Shown here piece by piece: positions 7,795 through 14,428 of a stretch of 64,000 bases of DNA (position 1 is its first letter; every line of letters starts with the position of its first letter). The notes under the pieces were generated by a model, which made no database searches, was not told where the DNA came from, and worked only from the letters and a program-made list of their open reading frames with translations. Where the stretch lies: assembly GCA_017427285.1 (NCBI GenBank), contig JAFRTE010000044.1, positions 1 to 64,000 on the forward strand. The letters are read 5' to 3'. The stretch is from Clostridia bacterium (lineage in GTDB: Bacteria; Bacillota; Clostridia; Oscillospirales; UBA644). Made by a program: the position numbers and the translations under genes.

Positions 7795-8820
7795 ATGCTT
7801 TCTTTTGAATGCGACTATAACGTCGGCGCACACGAAAAAATACTGCAAAAACTTGTCGAAACAAATCTTGAACCGCTTCCCGGTTACGGAGCGGATAAAT
7901 ACTGCGAGAGCGCAAGGGCGAAAATAAAGGAAGCGTGCGGAAGGGACGACGCGGAAGTATTCCTTCTTGTCGGCGGCACGCAGACCAATCAGACCGTCAT
8001 AAGCTCCGTAATTGCTTCTTACGAAGGAGTAATAAGCGCCGATACGGGGCATATAAACGCGCATGAGGCGGGCGCGGTCGAATATACGGGGCATAAAGTT
8101 ATCTCAATTCCCCATAAATACGGTAAAATCGAGCCCGATGCGCTCAAAAAATATCTTTCGGTCTTTTTTTCTGATGAAAACCGCGAACATATGACCGCCC
8201 CGGGGCTGGTTTATATTTCTCATCCCACCGAATACGGTACGCTTTACACTCTTGACGAGCTTACTTCGCTTTCCTGTATCTGCAAAGATCATGGGATTCC
8301 GCTCTACCTTGACGGCGCAAGACTCGGCTACGGACTTATGAGCGGCGGTACGGACGTTACGATGAAAGATATCGCCCGTCTTTGCGATATCATCTATATA
8401 GGCGGTACAAAAGTCGGCGCACTTTGCGGCGAAGCCGTCGTTTTTACTCACGGCAACGCGCCTAAGGGCTTTTTTACGAGCGTCAAACAGCACGGCGCGC
8501 TTCTCGCCAAGGGAAGACTTCTAGGAATTCAGTTCGACGTTCTTTTTACGGACGGACTGTATTTTGAAATCAGCAAAAACGCCATTAAAGCGGCGGACAG
8601 GATGCGCGAGATATTCAGGAAAAAAGGTTATGAGTTTTTTATCGAAACGGTTACAAACCAGATATTCATAATCCTTGAAAACAAAAAAGCTGAAGAGCTT
8701 AAAAAATATGTGTCTTTCGGCTTCTGGGAAAAATACGGCGACGACCGCACCGTCTACCGCTTTGCTTCAAGCTGGGCGACTACGGAAGAGGACGTAAACG
8801 CGCTCGAAGCGTTGCTTTGA
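7795..8820 (+). CDS. Threonine aldolase-like PLP-dependent lyase
   Basis: A 341-residue fold-type I PLP enzyme of the beta-eliminating lyase/threonine aldolase family. It has GYGADKYCE and GGTQTNQTV near the N-terminus (typical of low-specificity L-threonine aldolase), DGARLGYGL (PLP-binding Asp), and IYIGGTKVGALCGEAVV with the lysine that should bind PLP. It probably cleaves L-threonine or related beta-hydroxy amino acids to glycine plus an aldehyde. Start ATG 7795 has a GAAGGAGTATTT ribosome site; an upstream in-frame Met lies inside the -10 region and is rejected. It is cotranscribed with the TIM-barrel gene 27 bp downstream. Confidence 0.88.
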   Translation: MLSFECDYNVGAHEKILQKLVETNLEPLPGYGADKYCESARAKIKEACGRDDAEVFLLVGGTQTNQTVISSVIASYEGVISADTGHINAHEAGAVEYTGHKVISIPHKYGKIEPDALKKYLSVFFSDENREHMTAPGLVYISHPTEYGTLYTLDELTSLSCICKDHGIPLYLDGARLGYGLMSGGTDVTMKDIARLCDIIYIGGTKVGALCGEAVVFTHGNAPKGFFTSVKQHGALLAKGRLLGIQFDVLFTDGLYFEISKNAIKAADRMREIFRKKGYEFFIETVTNQIFIILENKKAEELKKYVSFGFWEKYGDDRTVYRFASSWATTEEDVNALEALL

Positions 8821-8847
8821 TATAAACAAAAGGAAAAGGAGAATACT

Positions 8848-9669
8848 ATGAGATTTTCGTTTTGCATGCCCGGAAGGGATATTCTGCTTACCGAGCAGGA
8901 ACGCTCGGAAAAAAATATGGCGTTTTATTATGAAAGATGCCGTGAAGTTACATTAAATCTTGGCCTTGAGGTCTTTGAGTCGAATGTCGGAACGCTTATG
9001 TCTTTGAGCGACGAAGAAATTGACTTTCTTGCAAAGAAATATCCCGAAGGAAGTCTTTGCCTTTACGCAGTCAACGGCTTTCTTGCGGGTATGCCGAATA
9101 TCGTTACGGCAAACGCGGAAGAGGAAAAAACAGTCTTTGCGCATATAGACAAAACGGTTTCACGTCTTGAAAAACTCGGCGCAAAAATAATTGTTTTCGG
9201 GTCCGGCTGGAACAGAAAAATCCCAGAGGATTTCGATTTCGACATGGGGAAAGAAAAAATATACGCTTGCATAAAATATGCCGCCGCGCGCTGCGAAAAA
9301 GCGGGTATAACACTTGTTTTGGAGCCCTTGAACCGCTCCGAAACAAACTGGTGCAACAGCGTAAAAGACGGGGCAGAAACCGTCCGCGAACTGTCTTTGC
9401 CGTCTTTCTTTCTTCTTGCCGACGGTTATCATATGGCGAAGGAAAACGAAGATCTGTCGGTGATCGAAGAAAGCATAGATATACTCCGTCACTGCCATAT
9501 TGCGTCTGAAACAAGGAAAGTCCCCGGCTCATCCGAATACGAGCGCAAATTTCTTGAAGCTCTCGCAAAGGCGGACTATCGGGGCATCGTTTCGGTCGAG
9601 TGCGGCTATTCCGATTTCTTTGCCGAGGCACCGCAAACGATCGGATTTATGAAAAAAACCGTTTCGTAA
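8848..9669 (+). CDS. Sugar phosphate isomerase/epimerase family TIM-barrel protein
   Basis: A 273-residue AP-endonuclease-2-like TIM barrel, the fold of xylose isomerase-like sugar isomerases and ketose 3-epimerases. A metal-binding glutamate is likely in LVLEPLNRSETNW (~residue 153-165), with further ligands in LLADGYHMAKEN (Asp/His) and VSVECGYSDFF near the end. The substrate cannot be specified; D-psicose/tagatose epimerase-type or inositol-type activity are options. A GGAAAAGGAGAATACT ribosome site precedes the ATG. It is the second gene of an operon with the threonine-aldolase-like enzyme and ends at a shared bidirectional terminator. Confidence 0.8.
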   Translation: MRFSFCMPGRDILLTEQERSEKNMAFYYERCREVTLNLGLEVFESNVGTLMSLSDEEIDFLAKKYPEGSLCLYAVNGFLAGMPNIVTANAEEEKTVFAHIDKTVSRLEKLGAKIIVFGSGWNRKIPEDFDFDMGKEKIYACIKYAAARCEKAGITLVLEPLNRSETNWCNSVKDGAETVRELSLPSFFLLADGYHMAKENEDLSVIEESIDILRHCHIASETRKVPGSSEYERKFLEALAKADYRGIVSVECGYSDFFAEAPQTIGFMKKTVS

Positions 9670-9684
9670 ATACAAATCAAAAAA

Positions 9685-9725
9685 ACGGAGATACCGATAT
9701 AAACGGTGCCTCCGTAATTTTTTTT
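9685..9725. terminator. Bidirectional terminator
   Basis: ACGGAGATACCG and CGGTGCCTCCGT form a ~12-bp stem (9685-9715) followed by a long T run; an A run precedes it. It separates the convergent epimerase (+) and URO-D (-) genes. Confidence 0.85.
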
Positions 9726-9728
9726 GAA

Positions 9729-10691
9729 TCAACCCTTGTAATGTCTGTATTTTTCCGCAGCGTCTAGAATTGCCACAACGTTGTCGAGCGGGACCTCGTA
9801 GTTGAGCTCAATATTCAGTCCGAGTCCGCCTTCCTTCATATAAAGCGCCTCGACCGCTTCGCCAACGTGGTCAAAAAGCTGCGAGCGCGTAGCAAACGGG
9901 AAAAGCTGTCTGTCAAGGTCGAGATTTATCGGTATTATCTGCTCTTTTCTGCAGACCCTTACAAGATTGTCAAGACCGTTTGCGCGGAACTGCGGATTTA
10001 TAATGTCAACGCTGCATTCCATAAGATCGGGCATGATCTCGTAAATACAGCCGTCCGTGTGCATGTAAATGAGCGTGTCGGGACGTTTTTCCTTTACAAT
10101 GCCGTAAAGCTTTTTAAAGCACGGCTTCATATACTTTCTCCAGCGTTCCGCGCCTATGGCAAGACCCGTCTGCATGCCCAGGTCGTCGCCGAAATAAACT
10201 ATTTCGCCTATTCTGTCAAGTATCGCTTCGACCTGATAGCAGTTGTATTCGAGCACTTTCGCTATCAGCGTTTCTATCGCTTCGTCCTCTTCGGCAAACA
10301 TCGTCATCGCAAGCTCAAATCCGCACAGATCGAGAATACGCAGATACATAAAGCCGTGAGGTAGTCTGCCGTCTCTGTTTTCGGGAATTTTCAGCTTGAA
10401 AACATCTTCTTCGCATTTTATCGGGTGACCCGTAACGTACGCTTCCATACCGTTGTCTATGTTGCTCCATACGCAGCCCCATTCGTCAACGTGAGTACCG
10501 GCAACGTATGTTCCTCCAATAAAAGTTTCGGGGTGTTCGTAGTCAACTTTTCTGCCGTTGAAAAACTGCGGGTATTCGTCAACTATTCGCTGAAGTTCCG
10601 CACCGTATTTAACCCACATTGCGGGCAGCATTCCGACCGCAACGGGAATAGTATCTGGACTTTGCATCTTTATCGCTTCTACAAGAGACAT
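9729..10691 (-). CDS. Uroporphyrinogen decarboxylase-family (URO-D-like) protein
   Basis: A 320-residue URO-D/MtaA-superfamily TIM barrel: VAVGMLPAMWVKYG near the N-terminus, IVYFGDDLGMQTGLAIG in the middle, IYMHTDGCIYEIMPDLMECSVDIINPQ (the conserved His/metal region of MtaA/CmuA relatives) and GLNIELNYEVP near the end. Family members decarboxylate uroporphyrinogen or transfer methyl groups; the role here is unknown. It is not a close copy of the other two URO-D-like genes in the window. An AGGAGGAACAG ribosome site precedes the ATG. It ends 4 bp from a bidirectional terminator, so it is a monocistronic unit. Confidence 0.8.
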   Translation of the reverse strand: MSLVEAIKMQSPDTIPVAVGMLPAMWVKYGAELQRIVDEYPQFFNGRKVDYEHPETFIGGTYVAGTHVDEWGCVWSNIDNGMEAYVTGHPIKCEEDVFKLKIPENRDGRLPHGFMYLRILDLCGFELAMTMFAEEDEAIETLIAKVLEYNCYQVEAILDRIGEIVYFGDDLGMQTGLAIGAERWRKYMKPCFKKLYGIVKEKRPDTLIYMHTDGCIYEIMPDLMECSVDIINPQFRANGLDNLVRVCRKEQIIPINLDLDRQLFPFATRSQLFDHVGEAVEALYMKEGGLGLNIELNYEVPLDNVVAILDAAEKYRHYKG

Positions 10692-10945
10692 TCTGTTCCT
10701 CCTGACAATGCTTAATTTCGATGATTTAATTATATCATTTTATAATCGAAATTCTTATATTTTAGTATGATAGTATTTTGAAATACGTTGCTCGCGCCGC
10801 GAACACAGTGCAGTTTCTTTTCTCTACGGAAATGATAAGAAAAATTATGAGTGATGTTGCTCCCGCGGTCGCAGTGATGTAATTCCCGTCGTAATTGCTC
10901 AATTCCATCGTTAGTGAAGCGGCAGTCCGTCGGGGCGAACATAAT
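10692..10945. other. Intergenic segment between URO-D gene and tRNA-His
   Basis: About 250 bp with no credible gene. It holds a weak -10 box (TATAAT on minus, 10734-10729) for the URO-D gene. From ~10790 to 10940 it holds a G+C-rich segment with internally similar pieces on the minus strand (AATTACATCACTGCGACC followed by GGAGCAACATCACT) and the phrase TTCGCCCCGACGGACTGCC. It may be a dispersed non-coding repeat or a mobile-element scar; the function is unknown. Confidence 0.35.
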
Positions 10946-10979
10946 CCAAAAACGTCCCATTTTTAATGGGACGTTTTTG
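10946..10979 (-). terminator. Terminator of tRNA-His
   Basis: AACGTCCCATT / AATGGGACGTT perfect arms, followed on the minus strand by a T5 run, immediately downstream of the tRNA. Confidence 0.85.
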
Positions 10980-10980
10980 A

Positions 10981-11058
10981 TGGGGTGGGTAGTGAGATTC
11001 GAACCCACGACCTCCAGAGCCACAATCTGGCATTCTAACCAGCTGAACTATACCCACC
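10981..11058 (-). tRNA. tRNA-His (GTG)
   Basis: Full cloverleaf on the minus strand: acceptor GTGGGTA (11057-11051) pairs with TACCCAC, with the extra 5' G-1 (11058) facing C73 (10984), the hallmark of tRNA-His. Anticodon stem CCAGA/TCTGG holds loop TTGTGGC with anticodon GTG. The T arm carries GTTCGAATC. The 3' CCA is encoded (10983-10981). A terminator follows directly. Confidence 0.97.
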
Positions 11059-11247
11059 ATATTGATTTGTGCGTAGATAATTATGTAGATAATTATATCA
11101 TAAACCCCGCTTTTTTTCAATAGGGGAATTTCGATATTTTTGTTACAAAAAAACTCCGTTCTTTTCGGGAAAAATTACTTGATTTTCCGTATATGATACT
11201 GTATAATATATTTACGGAAAATATTTTCGCAAAAATACCGCTTCGGT

Positions 11248-11832
11248 TTATTTTTTGAAAAGCGATAGAATTGTCGCCTTTATTTTGCTTACGACCTCGA
11301 TTTTTCTGTATCCGAAATTATATCCGACGCCCGCCGATATCGACGCAACGAAATAAATAACGCAGAAAACGATTACCGTTATCAGCGCGTCGGAAGACTG
11401 AGTTGCCGCTCCTTCCATTATATCGCTTTCGGTCGTGGAAGTAAAAAGCAGCATTGCGTAGGACGTTGAAAAAGCAAAAACAGTCCATAATATTTTAAGC
11501 GCCCTGATAATAATACTGCTTACGTCCTGGCCGACCGCATACATCGAGTAGCTGAGTATCATCAGCGGCACGGTAACGATAAACGCCGAGAGAAAACCTT
11601 TATACGGCATCGGCTTCATCACACCGATTTCGACCCTGTTCGAGTCCTTTCCGCCCTCGTGCCACATTGTAAGGACGAAAAAATAAATAAGCATGCCGGT
11701 GTATAGTACGGCGAGTATCGGGTTAAGTATTTTGGGAGCAACGCTTGACAGCGGTATCGCCATAAACGAAAGCATGCAAACAAGAATTATTCTTGCCAGA
11801 AGATAAAGCGAACATTTCAGAGTGTTTTTCAT
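11248..11832 (-). CDS. Uncharacterised membrane protein
   Basis: A 194-residue protein of unknown family with about four or five hydrophobic helices (around residues 8-28, 36-56, 79-101, 107-130 and 148-168) and a Lys-rich C-terminus (KIEVVSKIKATILSLFKK). A Glu/Lys loop between helices two and three (WHEGGKDSNRVEIG) is probably cytoplasmic. The start ATG at 11832 is followed by a typical positively charged N-terminus (MKNTLKCS). It is divergent from the solute-binding lipoprotein gene starting at 11979, with ~150 bp between them. No function can be given. Confidence 0.6.
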   Translation of the reverse strand: MKNTLKCSLYLLARIILVCMLSFMAIPLSSVAPKILNPILAVLYTGMLIYFFVLTMWHEGGKDSNRVEIGVMKPMPYKGFLSAFIVTVPLMILSYSMYAVGQDVSSIIIRALKILWTVFAFSTSYAMLLFTSTTESDIMEGAATQSSDALITVIVFCVIYFVASISAGVGYNFGYRKIEVVSKIKATILSLFKK

Positions 11833-11978
11833 CTCTAACCGACCTTGTTTTTTTTAGATTATACCACATTTACGCGCTTTTTTCAATAGCAGACACGAAA
11901 TTTCGGCGTTTTCTTACAAAAAAGCAAATTCGCGTTTCATATCACCGTTATTTTTTCGCCTGTTTAAGGAGGACATCT

Positions 11979-13379
11979 GTGAAAAAAACAGTTTTAAGAT
12001 TTCTTGCGATCGCGTTTCTTCTTGTTTTTACCCTTTCTGCGTGCGACGTCCGCTCTGCGAACGCATATCACCCCAACGACAGTTATACAGACGCTGTCGT
12101 CACCCGGGCAGGGACGTTTTCGGGGGTATTCAGGATAAAGACCGAAGCTTCCGAGTCGCTTACTCTCGACCCCGATTCGTCGGTATCTTCCGTTCGCGGC
12201 GATGCGATTAGGGAGCGCTACGAGGAGGTCGAAAAGCTTTTTAACTGCACGATCGAGGCGCGGCAGGTAAAAACCGGCAATATCGCGTCAACCATGATGG
12301 CTTCGACCGCGGCAGCAAGGAATTATGCGGATATTTTTCAGATGTCTGCCTCAGGGATTTACGATATGTATAAGGGCGGATATCTTACATATGCTCAGAA
12401 TCTTGACGAGTTTGACGTAAACGACGAAAAATGGGGATTTGAGGGACATAAATCAATGATGACCTTCCGTGACGGTGAAACGTACGGTTTTCGCAATCAG
12501 TATTGGGCTGCCCCTCTTCCGAGCGTTTCCGGCGTTCTTTACTACAACTCCGGTATTCTTGACGAAAACGTTCAGCCCCTTCCCGCAGAGCTTTACGAGC
12601 AGGATGAGTGGACCTGGGACGCCTTTGCGGATATCTGCAACTCCGTAACGCATCACGTTTCGGACAGACAGGGCACTTTCGCATTCGTGACCCCAACGGC
12701 GGATTTCCCGGAAATAATTCACGCGGCAATTAATTCAAACGGCGGCAGACGTCTTTCTTACGACTCTGTGACGGGCTATAAGTGCGAATATATGAACTGG
12801 AATACGATAAACGCATTGCAGTGGCTCGGCGAGCTTGTAAGAAACAACAAGATAACATACGATCCCGAAAACAGCGTTTCAGAAAGAGCCGACGTCGAAG
12901 CGTTCGTCAACTTCTATACGGCGTTTCTCGTTTCAGACTCTTCCGTGGGATTTTCCGAAGACGAGATGTTCCCGCTTTACACTTTTGAAGAAAACTTCCG
13001 CTGGACAGAATTTCCGAAAGGTCCCATGTTTGAAGGAAAAACTACCGCTTATTACTCTACGACAGATCAGTTTCTTGCGATATCAAACACCGTTGATATC
13101 GGCATAACGGGCAAGATACTCAATGCTCTTTTCGAACCGCTTGGCGGCGAAGACGAAAACGGATGGAAAGAATATATAGAAAGAAATTTCTTCTTTTTCT
13201 CAGAGGATTACGAGCGTTATGAAAATATGATAAAAAACGCGGTATCTGACGACTCGCTTCTTACCATGAAAACGAATCTTTCCGAAAACGACGTTTTTGC
13301 CGCGGTTATCGACGGCGTAAAGACGCCTAAAGAAGCGACCGAACAGCTTATTTCGGTTATTGAAGGTCTGGCCGGATAA
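11979..13379 (+). CDS. Extracellular solute-binding lipoprotein (paralogue A)
   Basis: A 466-residue lipoprotein starting at GTG 11979, chosen because TAAGGAGGACATCT precedes it and the signal peptide (KKTVLRFLAIAFLLVFTLSAC, lipobox LSAC) follows at once. The mature part resembles family-1 sugar ABC substrate-binding proteins: an N-terminal alpha/beta lobe with YEEVEKLFNCTIE, then GETYGFRNQYWAAPLPSVSGVLYYNSGIL and the WTWDAFADIC motif shared by all five such proteins in this window. No ABC permease or ATPase is next to it. nrdG starts 34 bp downstream, so the two may share a transcript. It is the most divergent of the five paralogues. Confidence 0.8.
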   Translation: MKKTVLRFLAIAFLLVFTLSACDVRSANAYHPNDSYTDAVVTRAGTFSGVFRIKTEASESLTLDPDSSVSSVRGDAIRERYEEVEKLFNCTIEARQVKTGNIASTMMASTAAARNYADIFQMSASGIYDMYKGGYLTYAQNLDEFDVNDEKWGFEGHKSMMTFRDGETYGFRNQYWAAPLPSVSGVLYYNSGILDENVQPLPAELYEQDEWTWDAFADICNSVTHHVSDRQGTFAFVTPTADFPEIIHAAINSNGGRRLSYDSVTGYKCEYMNWNTINALQWLGELVRNNKITYDPENSVSERADVEAFVNFYTAFLVSDSSVGFSEDEMFPLYTFEENFRWTEFPKGPMFEGKTTAYYSTTDQFLAISNTVDIGITGKILNALFEPLGGEDENGWKEYIERNFFFFSEDYERYENMIKNAVSDDSLLTMKTNLSENDVFAAVIDGVKTPKEATEQLISVIEGLAG

Positions 13380-13413
13380 GTGTCAGTCCGATAACATAAA
13401 CAGGAAGGTTTCC

Positions 13414-14112
13414 ATGAATATTTACGGTTTTCAAAAAACAACACTTCTCGATTTTCCCGGCAAAGTCGCCTGCACCGTGTTTTTTGGCGGATGCAATTTC
13501 CGATGTCCGTTTTGCCATAACTCCTCGCTTGTCTTTCCGTCGGAGTTTCCTGAGCCGATAAACGAAGACGAATTTTTCGACTACATAAAAAAACGCAAGG
13601 GTATCCTTGACGGCGTATGCATTACGGGCGGCGAACCGCTGCTTTCAAGGGATATCGCAGAGTTTCTTTGCAAAATAAAAAATGAAGGTCTGAGCGTAAA
13701 ACTCGATACTAACGGCTCTTTGCCGGACCGTCTCGAGAGCGCTGTTATAGAAAGGCTTGTCGATTACGTTGCAATGGATATAAAAAATTCAAGGAAGAAT
13801 TACGGAAAAGCCGTAGGAATCGATAATTACGACACTTCCTCGGTCGAAAAAAGCGTTTCGTTTTTACTGCAAAAAACGGTTCCTTTCGAGTTTCGAACAA
13901 CCGCCGTAAAGGGCATTCACGAAGCGTTTGATTTTATAGATATCGCCGCATGGATTCAGGGCGCGGACAGCTATTATCTGCAGTCGTTCGTAAAGTCGGG
14001 CGGTATCCTTGACGGTGAAGCGGAGCTTTCGTCTTTTTCTCGCAGCGAAATGGAAGAGTTTGCAAAAACCGTTTCGGAAACGGTGAAAAACGTAGAGATA
14101 AGAGGAATATAA
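13414..14112 (+). CDS. nrdG: Anaerobic ribonucleoside-triphosphate reductase activating protein
   Basis: A 232-residue radical SAM activase. The CxxxCxxC cluster motif lies in FGGCNFRCPFCHNSS (Cys ~25, 29, 32), followed by GVCITGGEPLL (SAM-binding GGE) and AMDIKNS. It uses SAM and a [4Fe-4S] cluster to generate the glycyl radical on NrdD. The sequence type is the longer COG1180-like NrdG. Start ATG 13414 has an AGGAAGG ribosome site. It follows a solute-binding protein gene by 34 bp and ends at a terminator; nrdD is separately promoted downstream, so activase and reductase are not on one transcript. Confidence 0.93.
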   Translation: MNIYGFQKTTLLDFPGKVACTVFFGGCNFRCPFCHNSSLVFPSEFPEPINEDEFFDYIKKRKGILDGVCITGGEPLLSRDIAEFLCKIKNEGLSVKLDTNGSLPDRLESAVIERLVDYVAMDIKNSRKNYGKAVGIDNYDTSSVEKSVSFLLQKTVPFEFRTTAVKGIHEAFDFIDIAAWIQGADSYYLQSFVKSGGILDGEAELSSFSRSEMEEFAKTVSETVKNVEIRGI

Positions 14113-14126
14113 CACCATAAAACAGA

Positions 14127-14154
14127 GAGGGCACGGAGACGTGTCCTCCTTTTT
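14127..14154 (+). terminator. Terminator of nrdG
   Basis: GAGGGCACG (14127-14135) and CGTGTCCTC (14140-14148) form a stem with a GAGA loop, followed by CTTTTTG. Confidence 0.85.
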
Positions 14155-14259
14155 GCAATATATTGATTTTTCGTATTTCAAAAATAGTTCAAAAATTGCC
14201 GAAAAGGCTTGAAATATGCGATTTTTTTATCTCCGGAGGGGGATCCCGGTAAAATTCTA

Positions 14260-14317
14260 AATCTATATATTGTGTTTATTCCGCAAGAATTGCAAAAAAT
14301 ACACCGATATATAGTAT
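14260..14317 (+). promoter_or_regulatory. Two NrdR-type boxes upstream of nrdD
   Basis: Box 1 (14260-14275) carries ATATATTGTGT and box 2 (14302-14317) carries ATATATAGTAT. Both fit the NrdR consensus ACACWATATATWGTGT, better in the right half. Their starts are exactly 42 bp apart (four helical turns), one of the known NrdR spacings. They lie just upstream of the -35 box. NrdR is the ATP/dATP-sensing repressor of ribonucleotide reductase genes. Confidence 0.75.
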
Positions 14318-14325
14318 TTTGACTG

Positions 14326-14354
14326 TTGACAAACAAAAACGTTTGTGGTATAAT
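14326..14354 (+). promoter_or_regulatory. Promoter of nrdD
   Basis: Consensus TTGACA (14326-14331), a 17-bp spacer and TATAAT (14349-14354). The ATG is 75 bp downstream, with ribosome site AAAGGAGAAA. Confidence 0.9.
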
Positions 14355-14428
14355 ATATTCAATCCGCCGCAAGCGGGAGTTTAACCGTTATTTATTATTG
14401 ATCAATACACGTCAAAAGGAGAAACCCC

